A stretch of DNA of 6,352 nt from a bacterium (lineage in GTDB: Bacteria; UBA9089; JAHJRX01), in the NCBI GenBank assembly GCA_030017825.1, contig JASEGW010000089.1, forward strand, positions 1-6,352. The letters are read 5' to 3'. The notes beneath the pieces are model-generated. The model saw nothing but the letters and a program-made list of their open reading frames with translations. It was not told where the DNA came from and searched no databases. Made by a program: the position numbers and the translations under genes. Position 1 is the stretch's first letter. Each line of letters opens with the position of its first letter. Shown one piece after another: positions 1 to 6,014 of this stretch.

Positions 1-15
1 TGAATTTTGAATTTG

Positions 16-45
16 CCTGCCTGTGCGTGTTCGCACGCAGACAGG
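16..45. repeat. GC-rich stem-loop repeat with TTCG loop
   Basis: This is a short GC-rich island in very AT-rich DNA. CCTGT (20-24) pairs with ACAGG (41-45), and GCGTG (25-29) pairs with CACGC (34-38) around a TTCG tetraloop (30-33). The only defect is a 2-nt bulge (AG, 39-40). A further CCTG at 16-19 offers an alternative outer pairing with CAGG at 42-45. It resembles a dispersed REP-like intergenic palindrome. It could also act as a terminator for a gene to the left, but only TTT follows it, so the T-run is poor. The fold is seen directly; the repeat-family status is inferred. Confidence 0.6.
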
Positions 46-88
46 TTTCGGATTTAAAATATTCAGGTCAAATACCGAAAACTTATGC

Positions 89-118
89 TTAAGTACTTAA
101 CATATTAACAGTAACTGT
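89..118. promoter_or_regulatory. Possible operator: two palindromes upstream of the yedE promoter
   Basis: A perfect 12-bp palindrome, TTAAGTACTTAA, spans 89-100, and an interrupted one, ACAGT-A-ACTGT, spans 108-118. Both lie about 25-50 bp upstream of the putative -35 box of the selenium operon. LysR-type regulators bind dyads in this position and the operon encodes such a regulator, so this is a reasonable candidate site. In AT-rich DNA short palindromes also arise by chance. Confidence 0.35.
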
Positions 119-140
119 ATAATCTATTTAAATAATTTAT

Positions 141-169
141 TTGACTTATTTAAAATTTACATATATTTT
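141..169 (+). promoter_or_regulatory. Probable sigma-70 type promoter of the selenium operon
   Basis: TTGACT at 141-146 matches five of six bases of the -35 consensus. TATTTT at 164-169 follows after a 17-nt spacer; TATATT at 162-167 is a closer -10 match but with a 15-nt spacer. The site lies 35-60 bp before the yedE start and is the best promoter-like sequence in the 1-203 leader. The AT-rich background lowers confidence in the -10 choice. Confidence 0.45.
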
Positions 170-189
170 ATTAAAAATATTAAAATAGT

Positions 190-195
190 AGGAGG
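190..195 (+). promoter_or_regulatory. Ribosome binding site that fixes the yedE start
   Basis: A perfect AGGAGG lies 8 nt before the GTG at 204. A GTG at 195 in the same frame overlaps the last G of this site and so cannot use it. The start of yedE is therefore placed at 204, shortening the longest reading frame by three residues. Confidence 0.85.
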
Positions 196-203
196 TGTTA
201 ACT

Positions 204-1265
204 GTGAAAGATCAAAAAATTTCTAATAATTCTTTAATGGTTATAATAACAGGGATTGTTATAGGAATATTTGGAGCATTACTTGTAAAGTTTGGCAATC
301 CTGGAAATATGGGCGTTTGCGTAGCTTGCTTTTTAAGAGATATCACTGGAAGTTTAGGGCTACACAGAGCATCTGTAGTGCAGTATATTCGTCCAGAAAT
401 AATAGGTTTTGTTTTAGGAGCCTTTATAGTGTCTCTATTAGCAGGAGAGTTCAAAGCCCGAGGTGGTTCTTCTTCGATAACACGTTTTTTATTAGGTGCC
501 TTTGTAATGATTGGAGCTTTGGTCTTTTTGGGTTGTCCGGTTAGAATGCTTCTTCGACTTGGAGGAGGAGATTTAAACAGTCTGACTGCTTTAATTGGTT
601 TTATAATTGGAATTTATATAGGGGTGCTTTTCTTAAAGAAAGGATTTACTTTGGGAAGAAGTAACCAAATCAATAAGACAAATGGCTATGTTTTGCCTTT
701 ACTTATGTTAAGTATATTTATCTTGCTTTTAGTAAAACCAAGTTTTATCTTCATTTCAGAAAAAGGGCCAGGTTCTATGCATGCTCCTATAATAATTTCC
801 ATAATAGCAGGTTTAATTATTGGTGGTTTGGCTCAAAGGTCAAGATTTTGTTTTGTTGGTGGAATAAGAGATGTAATCTTAATAAGAAGTTCTCATCTTT
901 TAATTGGTTTTATTATTGCGCTTCTCTTGGTTTTTATTGTAAATTTGGCTTTAGGACAGTTTAGCTTAGGTTTTTCAGGTCAATTTGCTGCTCATAGTAA
1001 TCATTTATGGAATCTTTTAGGAATGCTCTTGGTTGGAATTTCGGCAACCTTATTAGGGGGATGTCCTCTACGTCAACTTATCTTAACAGGAGAAGGGGAT
1101 TGCGATAGTGCAGTTACTGTTTTAGGCTTTGTTGCAGGAGCTGCGGTTGCCCACAATTTTATTTTAGCGGCAAGTCCAGAAGGTGTGCCTTTAAATGGAC
1201 AAATTGCTGTTATAATAGGTATTGTAATTTGCTTAGTTGTAGGATTTATAAATAGAGAAAAATAA
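204..1265 (+). CDS. yedE: Selenium metabolism membrane protein YedE (YeeE/YedE family transporter)
   Basis: Integral membrane protein of 353 residues in the YeeE/YedE (sulfur transport, DUF395) family, of the form found with yedF in selenium-using bacteria. It probably moves a selenium or sulfur species across the inner membrane; the exact substrate is not settled. Hydrophobic segments run almost the whole length. The protein is an internal duplication: GCPVRMLLRLGGGD (110-123) in the first half matches GCPLRQLILTGEGD (286-299) in the second. Likely pathway cysteines are C39 and C42 (GVCVAC), C111, C216 (RFCF) and C287. The length is normal for the family. The GTG start at 204 follows a perfect AGGAGG. 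It is the first gene of the operon, 19 nt before the DUF3343 gene. Family and association with yedF are firm; the transported species is inference. Confidence 0.9.
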   Translation: MKDQKISNNSLMVIITGIVIGIFGALLVKFGNPGNMGVCVACFLRDITGSLGLHRASVVQYIRPEIIGFVLGAFIVSLLAGEFKARGGSSSITRFLLGAFVMIGALVFLGCPVRMLLRLGGGDLNSLTALIGFIIGIYIGVLFLKKGFTLGRSNQINKTNGYVLPLLMLSIFILLLVKPSFIFISEKGPGSMHAPIIISIIAGLIIGGLAQRSRFCFVGGIRDVILIRSSHLLIGFIIALLLVFIVNLALGQFSLGFSGQFAAHSNHLWNLLGMLLVGISATLLGGCPLRQLILTGEGDCDSAVTVLGFVAGAAVAHNFILAASPEGVPLNGQIAVIIGIVICLVVGFINREK

Positions 1266-1284
1266 ATATTGATGGTTTATAGAA

Positions 1285-1512
1285 ATGAATTCAAGATGTG
1301 TTATTACTTTTTACTCAACTCATCATGTTTTACAAAGCGAGAAAGCATTAAAGGAAAAATTTTTTAATATTAATCTCATTCCAGTTCCAAGAAAAATTAG
1401 CTCTAATTGTGGAATATCTTTAGAAATTGAGTGTACGGATAAAGATGAGATCTTAAAAGTATTAAAAGACAACAATATTGAAATAGAAAGTGTGCATGAA
1501 TTGGAAGGATAA
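1285..1512 (+). CDS. DUF3343 / putative Se/S carrier-like protein
   Basis: Small soluble protein of 75 residues matching the DUF3343 family, also described as a putative Se/S carrier-like protein. Family members recur beside yedE and yedF and are thought to shuttle sulfur or selenium on a conserved cysteine. Here the likely site is C42 in SSNCGISLE; C5 and C50 are also present. The N-terminal half (CVITFYSTHHVLQSEKALKE) shows the family's FxSxHxxxxAE-like pattern. The start has only a weak ribosome site, so translation may be coupled to yedE 19 nt upstream; a nearby ATG at 1272 is out of frame. It ends 5 nt before the lysR gene. The function is inferred from family and context only. Confidence 0.8.
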   Translation: MNSRCVITFYSTHHVLQSEKALKEKFFNINLIPVPRKISSNCGISLEIECTDKDEILKVLKDNNIEIESVHELEG

Positions 1513-1517
1513 TAAAG

Positions 1518-2435
1518 ATGGAAGATATATTTTTAACCACAATACGTCAGTTAAAAATATTTGTAGCTACCATTGAGAATAGGAATTTCTCAGATACATC
1601 TAAGAAACTTGGTCTAACTCAAGCTACTGTTGGTTTTCAGATTAGATTATTAGAAGAATATTTCAAGATTAAGCTATTTGACAGATTTCCAAGAAAACTA
1701 ACTTTAACCAAGGAAGGTGAAGTGTTATATAATTATGCCCAAAAGATAATAGAGCAAATAAAGCAGTGTAAAAATGAAATAGAAGAATTATCAAACTTAG
1801 AGCAAGGAAGTTTAATTATTGGAGCAAGCACAATTCCAGGCGAATATCTTATTCCTCAAAGGATAAAACATTTTAAACAAAAGTATCCAAGAATTAGTAT
1901 TAGCATAAAAATTACTGATAGTGCTGAAATAATTGAGAGCGTATTAAGCAATAAATATGATTTAGGTGTTGTGGGAAAGAAGATAAACCATAGAGACTTG
2001 GATTTTTATGAATTTGTTGAAGATGAGATTGTGTTAATTGTATATCCTAATCACAAATGGGCAAAACAAGATTGTATAAGTGTTAATGAATTAAAAAGAG
2101 AACCTTTCCTAATAAGGGAAGAAGGTTCTGGAACAAGAGCTACCATAGAAGAAAGCCTTTTGAATAATAAGGTTTCTTTAAATGATCTAAATATAGTGAT
2201 GGAATTGGGGACAAGTGAAGCATTAAAGAATGCAGTTTGTGCTGGGATTGGAATTTCTCTTGTATCAAAGCATGCCATAGAAAAAGAGCTAAAATTAGGA
2301 CTGTTAAAAATCATACAGGTCAAGGATTTATTTATTAAAAGACATATTTATATTGTTTGCCATAACAAAAGGACTTTTTCTAAAGCATTGGATATCTTTA
2401 GTAAAAGCTTAAGGAAGGAAGACATAGATAGATGA
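1518..2435 (+). CDS. LysR-type regulator, selenium-associated
   Basis: Transcription factor of 305 residues, a normal LysR length. The N-terminal winged helix-turn-helix covers about residues 8-67 (NFSDTSKKLGLTQATVGFQI, then RLLEEYFKIKLFDR and LTLTKEGEVLYNYA), followed by a linker helix and a substrate-binding-like effector domain from about 97 (LIIGASTIPGEYLIPQRI) to the end. GAAGGA precedes the ATG by about 9 nt. It lies inside the operon on the same strand, rather than divergent from its target as LysR genes often are, so autoregulation of the whole transcript is plausible. Its stop overlaps the yedF start (ATGA). The LysR family is clear; control of selenium genes and the effector are inferred from context. 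Confidence 0.9.
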   Translation: MEDIFLTTIRQLKIFVATIENRNFSDTSKKLGLTQATVGFQIRLLEEYFKIKLFDRFPRKLTLTKEGEVLYNYAQKIIEQIKQCKNEIEELSNLEQGSLIIGASTIPGEYLIPQRIKHFKQKYPRISISIKITDSAEIIESVLSNKYDLGVVGKKINHRDLDFYEFVEDEIVLIVYPNHKWAKQDCISVNELKREPFLIREEGSGTRATIEESLLNNKVSLNDLNIVMELGTSEALKNAVCAGIGISLVSKHAIEKELKLGLLKIIQVKDLFIKRHIYIVCHNKRTFSKALDIFSKSLRKEDIDR

Positions 2436-3016
2436 ACAAAGAAATTGATGTTAGAGGACTTTCTTGTCCTTTACCCGTAATTAAGACTAAAAAAGCTTTA
2501 GATGAGATAAAAAAGGGAGTAATTACGGTAATTGTGGATAATATACCAGCAAAAGAAAATGTTACTCGTCTTGCTGAAAAAGAAGGGGCTACTGTGGAAG
2601 TAGAAGAGAAAGATGGAGATTTTTATCTTTTAATTGCCAAAGGAGATGTTTGTAAAATTTCAGAAGAAACTAATGAGGCAAGAGACATTGTCCTCTTGAT
2701 TGATACTGATTTATTTGGAAAAGGGGAAATAGAATTAGGAAATGTTTTAATGAGAACATTTTTGCATACCTTAACCGAAGTAGAGCGAAGACCAAAGAAG
2801 ATAATCTTTGTAAATAATGGAGTAAAACTTTCTACTGAAGGTTCAGATGTTTTAGAAAGCCTTAAAAAACTTGAAAATCTCGGTATAAAAATTCTTTCTT
2901 GTGGCACCTGCCTTGATTATTATGGATTAAAAGATAAACTTAAGGTAGGAATTATTACAAATATGTATGATATTGTTAGCTCTCTTACCAATGCAGAAAA
3001 AGTGATAAAGATTTAG
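2432..3016 (+). CDS. yedF: Selenium metabolism protein YedF (TusA-like plus DsrE-like)
   Basis: Cytoplasmic protein of 194 residues with two domains. Residues 1-72 form a TusA/SirA-like fold with the hallmark RGLSCPLPVIKTKKAL; C12 of the CPLP motif is the expected persulfide or selenide carrier. Residues 85-194 form a DsrE-like domain (DIVLLIDTDLFGKGE, then KIIFVNNGVKL) with a second cysteine pair, C157 and C160, in SCGTCLDYYGL. This domain order and length are typical of the selenium-associated YedF family. The ATG overlaps the lysR stop by 4 nt, which points to translational coupling; AAGGAAGGA lies about 12 nt upstream. The stop is 2 nt before the selenocysteine tRNA. Its role in handing selenium toward selenophosphate synthesis is inferred. 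Confidence 0.92.
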   Translation: MNKEIDVRGLSCPLPVIKTKKALDEIKKGVITVIVDNIPAKENVTRLAEKEGATVEVEEKDGDFYLLIAKGDVCKISEETNEARDIVLLIDTDLFGKGEIELGNVLMRTFLHTLTEVERRPKKIIFVNNGVKLSTEGSDVLESLKKLENLGIKILSCGTCLDYYGLKDKLKVGIITNMYDIVSSLTNAEKVIKI

Positions 3017-3018
3017 GT

Positions 3019-3119
3019 GGACGAGAAAGGAGACTGGTGTCTTTCGCAGACTTCAAATCTGTTGACAATCTATAACATAATTATAGTTGTGCTGGGTTCG
3101 ATTCCCAGTCCGTCCTCCA
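3019..3119 (+). tRNA. selC: tRNA-Sec (anticodon TCA)
   Basis: Selenocysteine tRNA, decoding UGA. The D stem is 6 bp (3029-3034 with 3039-3044) around a 4-nt TGGT loop, typical of tRNA-Sec. The anticodon arm (3046-3062) has loop CTTCAAA with TCA at 3053-3055. The variable arm is very long: ACAA/TTGT and CTATAA/TTATAG around a 5-nt loop, 3065-3090. The T arm has a perfect 5-bp stem (3092-3096, 3104-3108) with loop TTCGATT, and CCA is encoded at 3117-3119. The acceptor is odd: GGACG (3019-3023) and GA (3025-3026) pair with TCCGTCC (3109-3115), leaving A3024 unpaired. This gives 7+5 instead of the usual 8+5 bp, and the discriminator is T3116 rather than G. It starts 2 nt after yedF and is probably cotranscribed. 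Identity is strong; full activity is uncertain. Confidence 0.93.
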
Positions 3120-3443
3120 ACATGTCCCCCGTCCCCATCTTGTTTAATCTATCTACTCTATGGGAACTTTTATTAGTAGCTGCTATATTTACCCTGTTTT
3201 GATACTAATTCGCCTTCTATGTAACGATGAATTATGCCAGATATTAATGTTTGATAAGGAATGCCCATCTCCATATAGATTTTTTGGCCTGAATATTTCT
3301 TTCTTTTTTAAGCCATTCATTCTTTTCTGGCTCTCATTCGTATCTCATGATTTAATTGCACATCATTTGTCTGCACAAACCAAGGTGCATTTTAATTATT
3401 TTTGCATGAAAAGAGAGGAAAGAGAGAGGAATGATGAAAGTAT
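3120..3443. other. Convergent intergenic stretch without an intact gene
   Basis: These 324 bases separate the two converging blocks. They contain the antitoxin remnant at 3173-3333 and a 24-nt all-purine run at 3408-3431, just past the end of the DUF499 gene. I see no GC-rich hairpin followed by a T-run in either direction. Open frames on the + strand across 3160-3504 have no family resemblance and run into the antisense of the DUF499 gene. Confidence 0.6.
3173..3333 (-). pseudogene. Frameshifted C-terminal remnant of a CopG-type antitoxin
   Basis: From 3280 down to the TAA at 3175-3173 the minus strand reads KIYMEMGIPYQTLISGII, then HRYIEGELVSK. This is the characteristic end of CopG/ribbon-helix-helix antitoxins, whose pattern is roughly AxxxGIPYQTLISSILHKYxxGxL. 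Upstream, that frame hits TAA near 3310. The likely continuation lies in another frame (KNEWLKKERNIQAKK, open from 3333) and meets the first at a run of six A (3280-3285), so a one-base slip there explains the break. The upstream frame is closed by TGA at 3337-3335, and no start or toxin gene is visible, so the N-terminus is lost or unrecognisable. The antitoxin motif is clear to the eye, but the exact subfamily is not assigned. Confidence 0.65.
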
Positions 3444-6014
3444 TTATTCTTCTTCTACCTCAACTCCGATTTGTCGGAAAAACTCTTTTACTTTATCTTC
3501 ATAATCCTGTTCTGAAATGGAGCCGTCGCTTGCTGTGATTTCCATCTTTATGGTTTCAAATTCTCTTTGTAGTAAATTTACCAGCCCCATAATATTGGAC
3601 GCTTTGCCCTTTGGTAATTTAAATCTTAATCCTACCCTATCCTTGGTTTTTTTTGGGAAATATTCAGGTCTTTCTTCTTTAATCTCACTCTTTTTAGTTA
3701 TCTGCTCACTTTTACTTGGCTCAGTGTCTACTTTACCAGAACCTTTTTCATCCTCTTTTTTGGCCTCTTTTTGCTCCTGGCAAACTGCTTCACTTATAAT
3801 AACTTCACTTTCAGAAAAGCTTATGGAAGGTTCTTCTTTAAAATAACGGCAGATGGGATTATCGCCTTCTATCTCCCCTAATCCAAAAACACCTATACAT
3901 ACACCTTTGGCAATTCCCTGCTCTAAAACACTTTTATTTATCAACCTTGTCTCTCCAGGAGTTTTGAAGGTTGATTGATATAATTGTTCTGTAGAAACAT
4001 ACTTTCTTATAGATAAATATTTTTCTTTTAGAAACAACGGTTCAATTCGCTCTAATATCTCTCCTTCAGAACGTAATTTCTCATACACCTTTTGATCTAG
4101 TCCTTGATTTTCTCCATAAGTAGGTATTCCTAAATCAATATCCTTAAGACCTTTCTTTCCAGAAAAAGTGATCATACGATAAAGCCTTCTTATAGATTCC
4201 CTTAAATCCCCCTCAGCTTTTTTTATCTCTTTATTGACATCTCTTTTCTGGTCTTCAGAAAGATTAAGATTCTTATCTTTTGCTATGTTCTCATAAGCTA
4301 TTTTCCGCTTAGTATTATTTGTGAAACTTACTCTTTCAGATTCTAAGGGATAGAGAAAAAACAGAGTATTTGGGCGAGCTCTTTTAGTCTGGCCTTTTGA
4401 TTTTAGAATATTATCTATCAATTCCTTATCTTCTCTTCTTAAGATTACAACTTTAAGGTCTTCGGAGTCTTCGATATTGGCATTATTTTCTTCCCAAATA
4501 ATAATCTTTAGCCTTCCTCCTTTGAGACTATTTTTTAAAAGAGATCGCTCTATATCAATAATCTCTCTTTCAGAAACATTTTCCATATGGTTAAGTAAGA
4601 GGTGATTTAGATTTGGCTGATTGCTAAAAAAGTATTTCTCTCCAATGCACTGCAGGTAAAATAACTTACTCTTTAGCTGGTCTGCAGCTTCAGCTATTAC
4701 GCTAGCTGGATTTTCACAAGTAGTAGCAGAACGCTTAATTGCTCCTAAATTAACCCCTCTTTTTTGCCCTCCAGAAAAAGAATAAAGAAATATGGTGGTT
4801 GCTGCGCGACTTCCTAAACCAAGTCCCTGATAAGCACTGCCTAAAGATACATCTACCTTCTTAGAACCTGCTTCAACATCAGTAACATCTGCCGCCACAA
4901 TACCATTGTATTGAGAGCCAATATGTCTTATTAGCTCTTGACGAATTTCTTGATTATTTAAATTAAAATCCGCTAAACTTATATAGGGACAAGCTTTTTC
5001 TTTTAAAGAATGAATAACTAAGGAAAGAAGCCTTAGCACACCCCTGGTTCTCTGGAAAGTGATAAAACTTCCCCAACGGTGATAAAGCACATCTACTACC
5101 TCAGGCATAAAAGGATAGGAATCAAGAAACCTATCCCGGTATTCACTTGTAAGTAGCTCTGCTGGAAGTATCCCTTCTTTTTCCCCATATTCCATAAATT
5201 TAGTTACAACTTCCTTTACGCTATCTACATTAATGCCAGCAAAAAGTCTCCTTCTTATTATCTTAGTTATTTCACCTTCCGCAACCGGTGTTTTTATTAT
5301 CTCTCTTCTTGCTGTTATGTTTTGAAGTTGCATCACAATCTCTTCACCTCTTTCTGTTTTATCGTAAGGGTTGCTGGGCGTAGTAGTCAAAACTAAAGAA
5401 ACACCAGGCATCTCGCTTACAACATTAGTAAGAGTTTGTAAATAAGTTAAATTTAAGGTTGCTAATGACCTATTTCCTACATTCACCGTATCTGACACAT
5501 TAAAATAAGGAATAAGTTCATCCATCAAAATCAAAACAGGATAATTCTTTTCTAAAAGATTTCTTATTTGTTCTCCACCAGGTGGAATTGGCGAGGCAAA
5601 CTCTTTATTGCTACCTGTAAGTTGCTTTTCCATCACTCCCCAGAGAGTTTCAAATCCTTCTGCCTTATCAGCAGTCTTTAATTTTTCACCAACTATCACT
5701 ACCTTATTAGCACCCCATTCTGCTGCTTTATGATACATAGCAATAAGAGCATGTGTCTTGCCTCCTCCAAAGGGAGTCTGTATCTGAATAACTGGGTCTC
5801 CCCCTTTTTTACTTAGACGCCTTTCTACAACATTAAGCAGATTATCAAGCCCTTGAGTCATATAGGTTTTCTGGAAAAAACTCTGCGCATCCTTGTATTC
5901 ATCAGGACCTCTTTTCTGGGCTACTTCCCAAAGATCCGCAGCAAAAACATCCATAGTAAGCCTACCTTCTAAAATATCCTTGTGGGGAATAGCAATAGTA
6001 TGGAATGCTTTCAT
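3444..6014 (-). CDS. DUF499 family AAA-type ATPase, defence-associated
   Basis: Large cytoplasmic ATPase of 856 residues. The N-terminus (VFAADLWEVA, residues 23-32) and Walker A TPFGGGKTH (80-88, K86-T87) are typical of DUF499 proteins. Walker B is LILMDE (161-166), a sensor-like strand is VSLVLTTTPSNP (205-216), and FQRTRGVLRLL (320-330) may supply an arginine finger. The C-terminal part is less conserved, with a charged Lys/Glu/Ser-rich linker at about 746-790 before a small terminal domain (VGLRFKLPKGKASNIMGLVN). The ATG abuts the TAA of the upstream DUF1156-like gene, and GGAGG lies 9 nt before it inside that gene, so the two are translated as an operon. DUF499 proteins are known to occur with DUF1156 methylases and helicases in clusters linked to phage defence. 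The biochemical role here is unknown. Confidence 0.85.
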   Translation of the reverse strand: MKAFHTIAIPHKDILEGRLTMDVFAADLWEVAQKRGPDEYKDAQSFFQKTYMTQGLDNLLNVVERRLSKKGGDPVIQIQTPFGGGKTHALIAMYHKAAEWGANKVVIVGEKLKTADKAEGFETLWGVMEKQLTGSNKEFASPIPPGGEQIRNLLEKNYPVLILMDELIPYFNVSDTVNVGNRSLATLNLTYLQTLTNVVSEMPGVSLVLTTTPSNPYDKTERGEEIVMQLQNITARREIIKTPVAEGEITKIIRRRLFAGINVDSVKEVVTKFMEYGEKEGILPAELLTSEYRDRFLDSYPFMPEVVDVLYHRWGSFITFQRTRGVLRLLSLVIHSLKEKACPYISLADFNLNNQEIRQELIRHIGSQYNGIVAADVTDVEAGSKKVDVSLGSAYQGLGLGSRAATTIFLYSFSGGQKRGVNLGAIKRSATTCENPASVIAEAADQLKSKLFYLQCIGEKYFFSNQPNLNHLLLNHMENVSEREIIDIERSLLKNSLKGGRLKIIIWEENNANIEDSEDLKVVILRREDKELIDNILKSKGQTKRARPNTLFFLYPLESERVSFTNNTKRKIAYENIAKDKNLNLSEDQKRDVNKEIKKAEGDLRESIRRLYRMITFSGKKGLKDIDLGIPTYGENQGLDQKVYEKLRSEGEILERIEPLFLKEKYLSIRKYVSTEQLYQSTFKTPGETRLINKSVLEQGIAKGVCIGVFGLGEIEGDNPICRYFKEEPSISFSESEVIISEAVCQEQKEAKKEDEKGSGKVDTEPSKSEQITKKSEIKEERPEYFPKKTKDRVGLRFKLPKGKASNIMGLVNLLQREFETIKMEITASDGSISEQDYEDKVKEFFRQIGVEVEEE

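Noticed and set aside
195..203. GTG at 195 as the yedE start
   Set aside because: It overlaps the AGGAGG ribosome site; the GTG at 204 has ideal 8-nt spacing.
3017..3202. 61-residue open frame on the + strand overlapping the tRNA
   Set aside because: It reads through selC and its protein resembles no family; the RNA structure explains the conserved sequence.
3160..3504. 114-residue open frame on the + strand after selC
   Set aside because: It is antisense to the antitoxin remnant and to the end of the DUF499 gene; its Phe/Ser-rich composition is what an AT-rich complement gives, and it has no ribosome site.
3517..3846. 109-residue + strand frame inside the DUF499 gene
   Set aside because: It is a mirror of the low-complexity, charged C-terminal linker of the real minus-strand gene.
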